64,000 nucleotides of DNA from Ensifer sesbaniae (GCF_013283665.1 NZ_JABEKU010000004.1:124001-188000); one strand, 5' to 3'; positions 1 to 9,706 are shown, counted from the stretch's first letter. Program-made: numbers and translations. The notes: generated from the sequence alone by a model not told the origin.

Positions 1-200
1 AAGTTGAAGAGCGAATTGTTCAGCATCAGTGTGTCGGACACCATACTGGGCAACAAGGCTTCTATCGCCGCCGAACAACATCTGCTCGGGGCTGTTTTTG
101 CGGGGCTTGCCCCTCGGTCAGCCGCTCCTCTCACGGCGCTGCCTCCATCGACGACATGTGAGAATACACCTGGATGGCTACCCACGGCGTCAATCGCCAT
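1..200 (-). CDS. Partial small protein running off the left edge
   Basis: An open frame starts at ATG 200 behind a strong ribosome binding site (AGGAG about 6 bases upstream) and stays open to base 1, giving at least 66 residues. The N-terminus begins MAIDAVGSHPGVFSH and the visible part is rich in Ser, Ala and Gly, with no signal peptide or recognisable domain. It lies on the same strand as the nopAA-like gene and just downstream of it, so it could be a secreted or structural protein of a type III secretion cluster continuing to the left. That role is only inferred from position, and I do not recognise the family. The 150 bases between it and nopAA hold nothing else obvious. Confidence 0.4.
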   Translation of the reverse strand, partial: MAIDAVGSHPGVFSHVVDGGSAVRGAADRGASPAKTAPSRCCSAAIEALLPSMVSDTLMLNNSLFN

Positions 201-351
201 TTCTTCTCCTCTCAGCGTGATCGCCCTGCTTCACCAACACGTCCCGTGATAGAGAGAGTGTCGTGTGCACCTCCTTTCCCGGGTGGGGCCTTGCGAACTC
301 GACTTCGGACTCCCTTTAGAAATAATGAGGAGCTGGCTCTGCGGCCGTATG

Positions 352-1146
352 TCACGTCGAGCTCACGGAGCAGTTCTTGAAGTTGAATTTCATCCCGCCT
401 GGGGACGAGGTAATCTCGACGCCGTATTGAACGCTGCCGACGTTTATGTCGCCAAAGTGGCCCTTCGACTTGAGCCAATCTAGGATACTCTTTATGTCCA
501 CCGTCCCGGTATGGGTCTTGGAAGTGAGCAGCAGTGAGATGACCTTGTGACCATTATAGCCTTCGAACACGTTCCAACTCGCTCCGCCTACATTGACATT
601 GCGGTAGATCGGAACCGCCGCCCCGGAAGCATCATAATGTTTTGAGATGGGCTTGACATTGCCGCTGCCGTCCGGATGTCCGGTATAGTTTGTCCAGAGC
701 ATTATCTCATTCTGTTGTGAGCTGTCCCAGATGTCGTAGGCGGTGTTCCAGGCGCCGCCAGCAGGAACTTCCTGATTGAAGCTCGACGTCAGACTGTTGA
801 TTGAACTGAGCGGTTTCCCAATATCGACAGCCTGATGGGGGTAGCTCTTGATGCCATCAGTATTAGGCTGGTTCGACCACACGCTCCACTGGTTGTCTGC
901 ATGAACTGAAATCGTCTGAGGCCCAGCGCCCTTACCATATATGTCGTTGTTCCAAGTATAGCGACCGTGTGAAAAGCTTGCGTATGGAGCGCTTGAGCTC
1001 CAAATCGGAGCGTTCGTCGATAGAAGCGCGTCAGTCGGTGATTTGGTTTCATTCACAGCTTGCCTGAATAGTTTATCATCCTGTGTGTCGACATACCCCA
1101 GCGGGGAGGGCAAGGACCCGGTACCATCTATCCGATTGGAAGACAT
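352..1146 (-). CDS. nopAA: GH12 glucanase, NopAA/GunA2-like type III effector
   Basis: A 264-residue protein of glycoside hydrolase family 12. The family nucleophile motif appears as NEIMLW near residue 130, and the acid/base Glu lies in YGVEITSS near the C-terminus. GH12 enzymes cut beta-1,4-glucans or xyloglucan. There is no Sec signal peptide and the N-terminus is polar and Ser/Thr rich. This fits the rhizobial GH12 proteins NopAA (S. fredii) and GunA2 (Bradyrhizobium), which leave the cell through the type III system and act on the plant cell wall. The start at 1146 is supported by AAGGAG 7 bases upstream. A tts box would be expected, but I could find only a weak partial match around 1190-1205. 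The family assignment is firm; the effector role is inferred from homologues. Confidence 0.75.
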   Translation of the reverse strand: MSSNRIDGTGSLPSPLGYVDTQDDKLFRQAVNETKSPTDALLSTNAPIWSSSAPYASFSHGRYTWNNDIYGKGAGPQTISVHADNQWSVWSNQPNTDGIKSYPHQAVDIGKPLSSINSLTSSFNQEVPAGGAWNTAYDIWDSSQQNEIMLWTNYTGHPDGSGNVKPISKHYDASGAAVPIYRNVNVGGASWNVFEGYNGHKVISLLLTSKTHTGTVDIKSILDWLKSKGHFGDINVGSVQYGVEITSSPGGMKFNFKNCSVSST

Positions 1147-1239
1147 AAGGCTCTCCTTCTGTTACGAGAACAAAGATCTGGCGCCTGTGCGACGACACTG
1201 ACATTGATACTCCACTTTTCCGGGCACTAGGAAATTGTG

Positions 1240-2005
1240 TTTTTGCATGTCACCATTCAACTAACGGATAACGGAGCGATCTCTGAAGTGTGGCGTCGGG
1301 GCAACCGCTGTCGGAAGGCGGCCATTGAGCGGAGGACGTTCCTGAGTCTCGATTTTCAGGAGCGCCGACCCTGCATGACCGAACTGAACGCCGAGCAATT
1401 CTTTCGAGAGCCAATATTCGATTCAGCACCGGACCTGGGAGACTGGTCCGCTCGCGCATTCGCCAGCCGGCCGAATCCTGTCCTTATCCGTCTCCCATCC
1501 ACCGAGGAAGCGCCGATTAAACAGTTTAGAAGCCGGTGCCGCCGCTCGTTCTCCTTCCACAGCATTGATCTGTTTGTGCAACAATTCGAGGCGATCAGTT
1601 CTCGGCAGAATTCGGCTTTGAGGTGCTTCGACACTATCCTGCCGCCCTCAGTTCGAAGCTCCTCCAGGCGTTTTCGACGATCACGACGCAAAGGCTCGTA
1701 CTCTCGAACGCCTTGATGAAGAGCAGCCCCTTTATGCGATTGACGTGGAAAACACGTTCAGCAATCAGGGTCTTCCGCTCGCCCGAACCGACGGACGTCT
1801 TCCTCATTGGGGGGTAAGAAGTTGACCATCGAACAGGCACGCGGCTTACCACGTTTCCAAGCCACTAAAGCGCGACGGCCGTGCAACACGGCTATACCAG
1901 CTACCTTCAAGCCGACTGTAGCCGTCGCCGCATGAGTGCCCAGAGGAGAGTGCATGATCTGTAGCACGAAGAATTGGCGGCTGCATCGTGTGCCCCAATT
2001 CAGAT
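1240..2005 (-). mobile_element. IS110-family transposase remnant
   Basis: Minus-strand translations in several frames carry pieces typical of IS110-family transposases. Around 1850-1730 there is AERVFHVNRIKGLLF, and around 1690-1600 RRDRRKRLEELRTEGGR followed by HLKAEFCREL. The pieces are separated by frameshifts and stop codons and there is no intact frame, so this is a dead element. Exact ends and terminal sequences cannot be defined by eye. It separates the nopAA gene from the IS630 remnant. Confidence 0.6.
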
Positions 2006-2179
2006 TTCGGCCAGCCGCTGACGTAATGGACTGCCTCCCAGCCGTGCTTCCTACGCATTGCTGCATTGCAGCACGACGCCTAGGTCTGTCTCAGTTCCCT
2101 GGCAAGACGATCGTAATCCGCGTTGATGTGCTCGTCGCCCAGCAATTCGGTGGCGCCGCGCCCAATCTCTGCGCCCGAT

Positions 2180-3110
2180 GGACATGATGCGCCAAGGCTG
2201 GCTTTCGAGTTTGCGCGATGCGTCGCAGCAATGAGTGACAATGTCTTCATAGGATTTGAAGACGCGGTTCGATAGCCAGTTCTCGCGCATGAAGAGCCAG
2301 AGGTTTTCGACCGGGTTGAGTTCGGGAGATTTTGGCGGCAGCGGCAGGATCGTGAGGTTTTCTGGTACGACGAGAGTGTTGGACATATGCCAACCAGCCT
2401 GATCCATGATGAGGACGGCATGCGCATTGTCGGCGACATGACGGGCAATTTCGGCCAAATGCTGGGTCATGGCGTAGGTGTCGCACCATGGCATGACCAG
2501 TGCTGCCGCTTTCCCAAGCTTCGGGCAGATGGCGCCGAAGATGTAGGCTGACGGGTTTGCTGGTCGTGCGGTGCTGAGGGTCGCGTTCCACGCTTGGCCC
2601 AGCGCCTCGTGATCTTGTTCTTCTGGCCTATTCGGGCTTCATCTTGAAACCAAATTTCTATTCGTTTGCCTTTGGCGGCTCCGTCGGCAATTTCCGCCAC
2701 TGCGGCGGGAAAGTTTTTTAAGTTCCTCAATCACTTGAGGGTCCTATGCGTGATGTTTGCGGCAAGCTTGCTATAGCCCATGGCACGCACCTCCCGGCTC
2801 AGCGTTTGTTCCTCACCGAGATACGGAATTCCTCCCATAGCCACTGGGCCAGATCACACAGACGCCAGCGCACGACGCCATCGAGATATGGCCACGGTCC
2901 GCGTTCGATGGCCTGCGCCAAGGCCGCCCGCTGGGGATCGTTCAAACGTGACTGTGGGCCGGGAGCCTTGCCATTGATCAGCCCTCCGGGGCCATGCGCA
3001 TTGAAGCGCATGACCCAATCATGCACGGTCTGAAGAGTCACGCTGCCCAACCGCGCCGCATCCGAGCGCGAGTATGGTCATCCTGCCTCGTAGCTTTCCC
3101 AGTAGAGGGC
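2180..3110 (-). mobile_element. IS630-family transposase, broken by frameshifts
   Basis: Three minus-strand blocks in different frames together span an IS630-type transposase. The N-terminal helix-turn-helix block (about 3050-2800) reads VTLQTVHDWVMRFNAHGPGG. The central block (about 2730-2470) has IWFQDEARIGQKNKITRRWA with the first catalytic Asp. The C-terminal block (about 2494-2190) has LIMDQAGWHMS and LPPKSPELNPVENLW with the second Asp and the final Glu of the DDE triad. At least two frameshifts separate the blocks, so the gene is inactive as written. TA target duplications and inverted repeats were not located. Confidence 0.8.
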
Positions 3111-3622
3111 GACCATCGCACCTCCCAAATTAGCATTATCGATATTGCGCGGTCGCTCGCGAGGCCAAGCAGGTGAGGGGAGCGAGACCCGGGTGCGGGT
3201 GGAACCGTTGCTCGGGACCGCCCGGGCCGCTCATCCTCCTCACCGTCCCTCAGCGTGATCGGATCCGTCGGTGCACGATGAGGTCAGTTTCAGGCGCCTT
3301 GCGTTGCCGTCCCCTTCGGTTTCGCGCGCTTCTGCCGGACGGCGCCTTGCCGTCAAGGGCGGCGGCCGATGCCGCCCAGCCTTTCACGCCGCGTCTTTGG
3401 GACAGAGCAACGAAAGGAGAAAATCATGGGACTCGACATGTACGCCTGCACGCTTCGCGAATCGCCCGCCGACTTTGAGGTCGAAGAGGCCACAGCGCTC
3501 CACTACTGGCGCGAGCATCCGGACCTTCACGGCTGGATGGAACGGCTCTACCGTGAGGAGGGCGCCACGCACGCGAATTTCAATTGCATCAATCTTCAGC
3601 TAACCGCCGACGATCTCGAGCG
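3077..3622. repeat. Long direct repeat, copy 1
   Basis: This stretch is closely similar, in the same orientation, to 42112-42627. Both start GTCATCCTGCCTCGTAGC and end in the coding segment NCINLQLTADDL. Copy 1 keeps the start of a small gene (3426) that is deleted in copy 2, while copy 2 has an extra segment of about 60 bases. The two copies flank about 39 kb that includes the hemN, melanin, phasin, P450 and gibberellin genes. Confidence 0.8.
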
Positions 3623-3660
3623 GACTTCGCTGAAGCTCGCGAGAAGGATCCGGCGACCAT
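3426..3660 (+). pseudogene. Broken plasmid-type hypothetical gene (MGLDMYA family)
   Basis: The start ATG at 3426 has an ideal ribosome binding site (AAAGGAG, 6-7 bases upstream). The translation runs MGLDMYACTLRESP, then HYWREHPDLHGWMERLYREE and FNCINLQLTADDLE. This matches a family of small hypothetical proteins common on rhizobial plasmids, whose function I do not know. After about residue 68 the reading frame becomes atypical, rich in Arg, Ser and Trp, and continues open to 4082. The plausible continuation (DFAEAREKDPATIMLDA) is in the next frame, so a frameshift near 3615-3625 is likely. A second, more damaged copy lies at 42500-42627. Confidence 0.5.
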
Positions 3661-4209
3661 CATGTTGGATGCAATCGGCGTCCGGCGCGATCATCATCTT
3701 TACGAGCTTGATGAAGGCGCCCCGGGCAGCCCGGCATCGCCGGACTGGGCGCGCCCCTTGTGGAGGTTATCATGTATCGCAAAACATTCCGCGGAGGTCC
3801 GCGGCAAGACACCCTTTCATCATTATCTCTATGTCCAGGTGGCCGCTTATCGAAGATCGACAGGGGCGGCTGTCATGTGGAGGTATCAAGCAACAAGCGC
3901 GCCAACTGAGCGCGGCTCAGACAGGGCTTGAAATAGCTGCGTTTTTTTCTAGAGCGCCGAATTGCACACAGTTGGATGTCCGGAAAGCCGCAAAAGGTGT
4001 CTGGCGCAAGGGGCGAGAACATGCGCAATGCGCCCAAAGCCTCCGACCGTGGGCGCATCACCGCGCTCCCTTGAACCAGTGATTTTCGATTGCCTACGCG
4101 AACTCGCGACGCAGCCGCGCCTGCAACTTTGCAGCGCTCCACCGAACGATAGCCAGACCTCCGACCTCCATGTGCGCACCTGATCTCCCCGACAGGTTGC
4201 TTGGCGGCG
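3661..4209. other. No recognisable gene
   Basis: Only broken frames that continue the decayed gene at 3426 are visible. I see no intact coding sequence, promoter or repeat in this stretch. Confidence 0.4.
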
Positions 4210-5669
4210 CTAGTCGGGTAAGCGGTCGAGATAAGGGTCGAATGCGGCAGCGACAGCGCGAAGGACAAAGCGATGCTCCTGCCGTACGCGCACGAAACCA
4301 CTGTCGATATCCACTATCCCGTCTTCGGCCAGCCTCGCCAAACGCCCAGCTGAATTGAAAATAGCGATCGGATCAAATTCGTGAGCGGCGCAGATTGCCG
4401 GCACGTCGGCCTCCAAATTGCACATTAGCTGCTCGATGATTGCGGCTCGCACGCGATCTTCGCCGGTGAGACGATAACCCTTTGATGTTGCGAGGTGGCC
4501 AGCTGATATGTGCCGGGTGTAGGAACTCTGTGCAAGTTCGTTCTGGACATAGCCTTCGCCGAGACGACTGATGGCCGATGCGCCGAGGCCGATCAGGATC
4601 GGGCATGTATCGGCCGAGTATCCTAGGGAATTGCGCTGCAGACGACCGGCTCTCTGCGCCAGCGCGAGCTCGTCGTTAGGCAAGGCGAAATGGTCCAGCC
4701 CGATTTGGCGATAGCCGGCGGAGACCAGCGTCTCGGCCACGGCGGCGGCCTGTTCAGCGCGGACAGCCATGTCTGGCAGTGCCGTCTCCTCGATCAAGCG
4801 CTGATTTTTTCTATAAGATGGAACGTGCGCGTAGCCGAAGACGGCAAGCCGGTCGGGGCGTATCGCGACTGCTGTCGCGGCGCTCTGGACACAAGACTGC
4901 ACCGTTTGATGCGGAAGACCATACATAAGGTCGAAATTGATGCGGAGTACTCCAGCCGACGCAGGTTTTCGGCGGCAACCGCCACCTGCGTCTCACTCTG
5001 GACCCGGTTGATCGCTCGTTGGACGATGGGATCGAAGCTCTGCACGCCAAGGCTCGCCCGGTTTACCCCGGCTGCTTCTAAGGCTTCGGCCATCTCCGGT
5101 GTGAACGTGCGCGGGTCGATCTCGACAGCGACCGTAGCCGCCTTCTTAAACGCGAAGTAGCTGCGCAGGATTTCCATTAGAGCCAGGAACTCCGCCGGCG
5201 GCATGAGGGTTGGCGTTCCGCCGCCGAAATGTACGTCGCTCACGGGCAATCCCTGCGGCGCTTGCTTCGAGACCAAACGTATCTCCTCACGTAGCACTGC
5301 TAAATAGTTGAGGATCGATGCATCCCGACGAGTGATGCTGACAGGAAAGCCGCAATACCAACACATCGACCGGCAGAATGGGATGTGGAGATAGAGCGAT
5401 ACAGCATCCTCAGCTGGAATGTCTCTCAGCCATTCCCCCCACGCGTTGGCGCCGACCGCCGGGGAAAACTGCGATACAGTTGGATAGATAGTGTACCAAG
5501 GTAGGTGGGCCTCACGATACTTAGTCGGTATGGCCGTCTGCGGCGTGATGCCAAGTGACTGTGGTCTCCCGACGGCCCTATGGCGTGCCCGGGTCGCACG
5601 CGCCATTTCCTTCCCGATCGGTTGCGAGCCCGCGCTCGCATCAAGCGTGCATTTTTCGCCGTCAGCCAT
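4210..5669 (-). pseudogene. hemN: Oxygen-independent coproporphyrinogen III oxidase HemN, one frameshift
   Basis: HemN is a radical-SAM enzyme that decarboxylates coproporphyrinogen III to protoporphyrinogen IX without oxygen, as needed for haem in microaerobic nodules. The N-terminal part (5669 down to about 4945) has YTIYPTVSQF and the 4Fe-4S motif CRSMCWYCG, then FGGGTPTL. The C-terminal part (about 4930-4210) is in another frame, with FDLMYGLPHQT-type sequence, FGYAHVPSYRKNQ and the end SGFVRVR. Together they make a full-length protein of about 460-485 residues, but a one-base shift near 4940 breaks it. It may be a true mutation or a sequencing error. The start could be ATG 5669 or ATG 5603; the latter has GGGAAGGAA directly upstream. 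A NifA/RpoN-like promoter precedes it. Confidence 0.8.
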
Positions 5670-5727
5670 CAATTGATCCCGCCATCTCAGCGCCAGTGAC
5701 AGTTCCCGCCGCCTTTCGATAAACAGG

Positions 5728-5743
5728 TTCAAAACTCATGCCA
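5728..5743 (-). promoter_or_regulatory. Sigma-54-like -24/-12 promoter of hemN
   Basis: On the minus strand the sequence is TGGCATGAGTTTTGAA. It has GG-N10-GA spacing and departs from the consensus at the -12 element (GA for GC). It lies about 60 bases upstream of the hemN start region and about 95 bases from a TGT-N10-ACA box at 5832. Confidence 0.5.
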
Positions 5744-5831
5744 GTGCCGGTAATGGTATTGAAATTTGAGTATCTCTAGCGTTCTCGCTCTATTCACCTG
5801 GGACTGAAATAAGGCCTTGTCAAACAAACCT

Positions 5832-5847
5832 TGTCGCGCATCCGACA
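5832..5847. promoter_or_regulatory. NifA-type upstream activator box
   Basis: The sequence TGTCGCGCATCCGACA is an exact TGT-N10-ACA box. Its distance to the -24/-12 element of hemN (about 95 bases) is typical for NifA-dependent promoters. Confidence 0.65.
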
Positions 5848-5887
5848 ATTATGACAGAATTGTCCGCCATTACCCAACTCACGACGA

Positions 5888-6133
5888 TCACCTGTTCGAC
5901 GAAGGGCGACAATAGACGCACCGCTGCCACTGCGTTACCCGTTGCGTGATGACGATCTCTTCTGCGCGTTGTAAGTCACGGCCGAATTCTTCCAATCGAA
6001 AGCGAGTCATGTTGAGCCGCCCGTGGCGGCAAATGCCCCGTCTTTCCACCACATCAGCAAAGGTGCAATAAACATCCTGCCCAGTCATCGGAGGCAGCAG
6101 CGAATATGGAGGCCCAGTTCGCTGGGCTTTCAT
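5888..6133 (-). CDS. Possible small hypothetical protein
   Basis: An 81-residue open frame (MKAQRTGPPYSLLPP at the start, several Cys and Arg residues later) lies divergent to the deaminase gene. It has no good ribosome binding site and no recognised family. It sits just upstream of the hemN activator box. It could be a real small gene or a chance frame, and I lean slightly towards chance. Confidence 0.2.
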   Translation of the reverse strand: MKAQRTGPPYSLLPPMTGQDVYCTFADVVERRGICRHGRLNMTRFRLEEFGRDLQRAEEIVITQRVTQWQRCVYCRPSSNR

Positions 6134-6187
6134 TGGTATTGACGATGTTCCGGCTATGTTGGATGGTCAGTTAGGGGGAGGCCAAGC

Positions 6188-7885
6188 ATGGCGATTCGTG
6201 CACTCAACGTCACCAGTAACAAGAGCCAAACACCAAAGATTCAAAGCTCGGAAAATACGAGTGAGGTGCCGGTCACAAATGAGGAGAGGCGCACAGACGA
6301 ACTCGTTATCGCTTTGGTCGGCGCTGTAGGATCCGGGGTCAGCACTACAGCCCGTGCCCTTGCCGAGATCCTCGAAGGGGAATTTGGCTACTCCGTCGAG
6401 ACAATAAAGGTTAGCGATATCGTCAACGAGAAAGTCGGCTTGGTGGATTATCATCCCGTTCCCGCCGACGACGCTCAACGGATTCACAAACTGCAGCAAG
6501 CCGGGTCCGCGCTACGCGAGCGATTTGGTGAAGACGTGTTGGCAAACTTCTGCATCGAACGGATTCATATGGGTCGCGATGAAGAAGACACTGCTGCAGT
6601 TCGAAGATATTGCACGATCATCGACTCTTTAAAGAATCCCGGCGAAGTCGAGCGACTGAGAACGGTTTACGGTGACCTGTTTTGGCTGTTGGGTGTTTTT
6701 GCTCCTGAAGATGTTCGCATTTCTCGCCTAAAGGCCGCAACGCCCAATAGCGCCTACATCCACTTGATTAGCGATCAGGACTACGACGAGGGCACTGAGT
6801 ACGGCCAGTCCGTAAAGGACACGATGAGCATTGCGGACACGTTCATCCGCAACGATGCTCAAAACACGGTGCAGTTGCATTCCGTGCTGGCATCGTTCTT
6901 AGATCGGATCTTCGAAGTCGGCGTCAGCACTCCCAACACGGACGAAACGGCAATGTTCGCCGCGGCAAGCGTTGCTATGCAATCAGCGTGTCTGTCGAGA
7001 CAGGTCGGTGCGGTGATCCAGAACCAACACGGTGAGCTAGTCGGACAAGGCGCCAACGACGTTCCGAAATTCGACGGCGGGCTCTACTCTTCCAACCTAC
7101 CCGCCGAGCGGGACCATCGCTGTTACAACTGGAAAAGCAGGATCTGTCATAACGATGCTGAGAAGGACGCGATATTCGATCAGATCGCAAAGTTCGCGCG
7201 CGAGACGTTCAAGGAGACATCCGAGCCTGAGGTAAATGAGTTTCTCAAGAAGGTTCGCAAGTCGCGCATTAAGGGTTTGATCGAATTCTCGCGCGCCGTC
7301 CATGCGGAAATGGCTGCAATCGTTTCTGCCGCACGCGACGGCTTGGGCCAAGTGCGAGGTGCAACGCTGTTCACGACAACCTTTCCTTGCCACAACTGTG
7401 CTCGCCACATCGTTGCAGCGGGCATCCGTAAGGTGATCTACATCGAGCCCTATCCAAAGAGCCTCGCCCTCAACCTTCACAATGATGCCATATCGACGAA
7501 TGAGAGTGACGAAGGCAAGAAGGTTGTGTTCTTGCAATATCAGGGGGCTGCTCCACGTAGCTTCTCTAGGATTTTTAAACCGAATCCTGCTAGGAAGCAG
7601 GAGGGTGGCTTCGTTCAGCGACCGCGAAAACGGCTATGCCGTTTTCAGCACCGCCGGTCGACTCGTTGGTGGCACGGGAAGAGATGGAGCTTGTGCGCCT
7701 ATTCAAGGAGATATCTGATGGCCAAGAAACCTAGCGGCACACAGATTGAAATGCTCCTCCCTATCCCGGGCAAGCGAACCGTCGTCTCGGCTTCAGCTAA
7801 GAAGGCATCCCGATCGCTTTCCTATGAAAAGCTCTTGGAATCCTTACGCAAAAAGGGACTCACAAGGGCTGCCGCCAAGAAATAG
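6188..7885 (+). CDS. Anti-phage dCTP deaminase (DCD/AvcD-like), C-terminus frameshifted
   Basis: Residues 35-200 form a P-loop nucleotide-kinase-like domain with VGAVGSGVSTTA, where the usual Walker Lys is replaced by Val as in relatives. Residues 260-450 form a cytidine/deoxycytidylate deaminase domain with the zinc motifs VHAEMAA and FPCHNCARH. This two-domain layout matches the standalone dCTP deaminases (AvcD/DCD) that destroy dCTP during phage infection. AGGGGGAGG precedes ATG 6188. After about residue 475 the frame turns Arg/Trp-rich (CRFQHRRSTRWW), while the neighbouring frame gives a natural-looking tail (SAPPVDSLVAREEMELVRLF) ending at 7734. A one-base shift near 7615-7640 therefore probably makes the protein run through into a second small gene at 7718. 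Defence function is inferred from the family. Confidence 0.75.
   Translation: MAIRALNVTSNKSQTPKIQSSENTSEVPVTNEERRTDELVIALVGAVGSGVSTTARALAEILEGEFGYSVETIKVSDIVNEKVGLVDYHPVPADDAQRIHKLQQAGSALRERFGEDVLANFCIERIHMGRDEEDTAAVRRYCTIIDSLKNPGEVERLRTVYGDLFWLLGVFAPEDVRISRLKAATPNSAYIHLISDQDYDEGTEYGQSVKDTMSIADTFIRNDAQNTVQLHSVLASFLDRIFEVGVSTPNTDETAMFAAASVAMQSACLSRQVGAVIQNQHGELVGQGANDVPKFDGGLYSSNLPAERDHRCYNWKSRICHNDAEKDAIFDQIAKFARETFKETSEPEVNEFLKKVRKSRIKGLIEFSRAVHAEMAAIVSAARDGLGQVRGATLFTTTFPCHNCARHIVAAGIRKVIYIEPYPKSLALNLHNDAISTNESDEGKKVVFLQYQGAAPRSFSRIFKPNPARKQEGGFVQRPRKRLCRFQHRRSTRWWHGKRWSLCAYSRRYLMAKKPSGTQIEMLLPIPGKRTVVSASAKKASRSLSYEKLLESLRKKGLTRAAAKK
7718..7885 (+). CDS. Small basic protein of 55 residues
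   Basis: ATG 7718 has a strong AAGGAG 7 bases upstream and opens a 55-residue frame, MAKKPSGTQIEMLLPIPGKR and so on, rich in Lys and Ser. It would overlap the probable true end of the deaminase gene (7734) by 17 bases, which suggests translational coupling. In the sequence as given it is in frame with the shifted deaminase tail. I know no function. It could be a partner of the deaminase. Confidence 0.45.
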   Translation: MAKKPSGTQIEMLLPIPGKRTVVSASAKKASRSLSYEKLLESLRKKGLTRAAAKK

Positions 7886-7955
7886 CCTCCGCTTCTGTTA
7901 CGGCCTCCATTCATCTCGGCCGCAGGCTTGCCATCGTGTGGCGTGAACCAGACGA

Positions 7956-9056
7956 CTACCTCACAAGTTTGATCTGCGGGCGCTCGTTTCTGGGGCTAGG
8001 ATTCCCATCATCCTGGCGGGGCAGTATTCCATACAGGAGCTTCTCGACTTCGTGCGTGGGAAGCGACAGATGCTCTGCTATGCTTTCCAAGCTTTTGCGC
8101 TCGGACCAAAGCTCTGACAGCACCTTGCCCCACAACACCGAGGTCTCACGGCCAACACTGTCAGGCTCTCTGGTGCGATAACCTCGTTTTCCAAGCTCAA
8201 TACAAATGGAGCGGTATTGCCACTCTGAAAGCATTGGCTTTGTCAGGTGTCGCAGTCGATAGGCCAGTGCCATCGCAGAGATGCGCCACCTCTTTTTTGC
8301 GCGAATGATCAAATCTGCCGTGATAAGGCGCGGCATTCGTACACGCACGTCTTCCTCGGGCATCAAGAATGCTGATGCAAATCGGTTGGCTTCAATCTCA
8401 GCCGTTCGGGTGTCCTCATCCGCGCCGGATGTTTCACCGTGTCTGTGCAGAATGAGGTGACCCAGCTCGTGTGCCGCATCAAAGATGCTGCGCTCCGCCG
8501 ATTTGAAAGAGTTCAGAAAGACATAGGCCTTGTCATTCTGCCAAAACGAGAAGGCATCGACGTTTGCCGTACTCTCCTCAAGCCCTAAAATGCGAATCCC
8601 TTTGGCCTCCATAAGTTTCATCAGATTTGCAATGGGCTGGTATCCAACTCCCCAATGCTGACGCAGTGCATCCGCAGCCGATTCAGGTGTCAGCTCAGGA
8701 TCAAAAGCAGGCAAATCCAAAGACGGCAGATTATAGCGGCTTTCTAGCCAAGCGTAGAGCTCCACGCCATTGTCGCCCGCGGCTAGGGCCGCGTTTCTCT
8801 CCTTGGCAGTCATGCTCGACAAACTGCGAAAACTCACGATTTCCGGTGAAAGCAGTGCGGGGTCTTCCTTGAAGAAAAACGTGACAGGATAACCAAGGAC
8901 CTCCGCCAGTCGGCTGAGCGTTGCGGAGTCCGCCTGGTTCTGCCCGGTCTCAAGCCGAGTGATGGTAACAGGCGATACGCTCGCTCTCTCTGCGAGTTCC
9001 TTTGCAGTTAGCCTCTGCCTTTTCCTGGCAAGGCCGAGTCTCTTTCCGTTGAACAT
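7956..9056 (-). CDS. XRE regulator fused to ImmA/IrrE-type metallopeptidase
   Basis: The first 60 residues are an XRE helix-turn-helix (KELAERASVSPVTITRLETG). Residues 170-240 hold an ImmA/IrrE peptidase with the zinc motif AHELGHLILH and the downstream EIEANRFASAFLMP. Such fusions act as stress- or damage-controlled repressors, often with a small partner gene. ATG 9056 is chosen because GAGG lies 8 bases upstream. A GTG at 9071 would overlap the upstream gene's stop (GTGA) and is possible. It forms an operon with the gene at 9068-9706, and a perfect inverted repeat at the start of that gene is a candidate operator. The target is unknown. Confidence 0.8.
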   Translation of the reverse strand: MFNGKRLGLARKRQRLTAKELAERASVSPVTITRLETGQNQADSATLSRLAEVLGYPVTFFFKEDPALLSPEIVSFRSLSSMTAKERNAALAAGDNGVELYAWLESRYNLPSLDLPAFDPELTPESAADALRQHWGVGYQPIANLMKLMEAKGIRILGLEESTANVDAFSFWQNDKAYVFLNSFKSAERSIFDAAHELGHLILHRHGETSGADEDTRTAEIEANRFASAFLMPEEDVRVRMPRLITADLIIRAKKRWRISAMALAYRLRHLTKPMLSEWQYRSICIELGKRGYRTREPDSVGRETSVLWGKVLSELWSERKSLESIAEHLSLPTHEVEKLLYGILPRQDDGNPSPRNERPQIKLVR

Positions 9057-9067
9057 GCTTTTCAGCC

Positions 9068-9706
9068 TCACTTTCGGCTGATTACGACGTCCAAGTCGGT
9101 ATCGCTGCTGGGCTCATCAATACTAAAGTCAGTCGCACCGAGATCCCCACCCTCGATCAGGAAGATGCGTTCAACGCACCGAAGAAACTGGCCATTCTTG
9201 ACGACAGGCAGGCTGAGCTCCATTGCACCCGACTGATCGACCATCAGATAATAGGTTTTGTAGTCGCCGTGGAACTTCACGACACTCACCGGCAGGTCGA
9301 CCCCGGCAGCCTCAAACATATCCCCACATGCGACACGCTCCGATCCAGCGCCTTTCCTAGAACGGGCCTTTGGATGAGCTTTGCCGCAAGCCTGATTAAC
9401 GTTCGCAAAGAGAACTCTGAGCCTGAGCTCGTCGTTGCTGATACCTTCGACGCCCTCCTCACGGAAGAATTCCCAATTTCCCCCCAAATTCTCAGCGCGA
9501 AGTCCCTTGACACCATCCATATAGGCAAACATGCCTGCGGCGTTGGACGGATGTAGCGGCGAAGCGCTAGCTGCTGCAGCCAGAGCATGGTGGCCTGCCG
9601 CAATTAACTTCTCACGCTCAAGCTGGAGCTCAGAAAGGCGATGATTGACCGCCCCGGGCTCGATAATCGTTATTGGATTGATGCTCTCCACGACCGCCTC
9701 ATTCAT
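9068..9706 (-). CDS. Hypothetical partner of the XRE/metallopeptidase
   Basis: A protein of about 212 residues starting MNEAVVESINPITIIEPG. It has a central Ala-rich segment and a C-terminal acidic end (SSDTDLDVVISRK). No known domain is seen. An alternative ATG at 9748 would add 14 residues, and both ATGs fall inside the arms of a perfect inverted repeat (9704-9749), so the shorter start is preferred if that repeat is an operator. The stop overlaps the next gene, which indicates an operon and probable joint function with the XRE/ImmA protein. Confidence 0.55.
   Translation of the reverse strand: MNEAVVESINPITIIEPGAVNHRLSELQLEREKLIAAGHHALAAAASASPLHPSNAAGMFAYMDGVKGLRAENLGGNWEFFREEGVEGISNDELRLRVLFANVNQACGKAHPKARSRKGAGSERVACGDMFEAAGVDLPVSVVKFHGDYKTYYLMVDQSGAMELSLPVVKNGQFLRCVERIFLIEGGDLGATDFSIDEPSSDTDLDVVISRK

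Noticed and set aside
1185-1210. Possible tts box upstream of nopAA
   Set aside because: Only the GTCAG start fits; the rest departs too far from the consensus to call.
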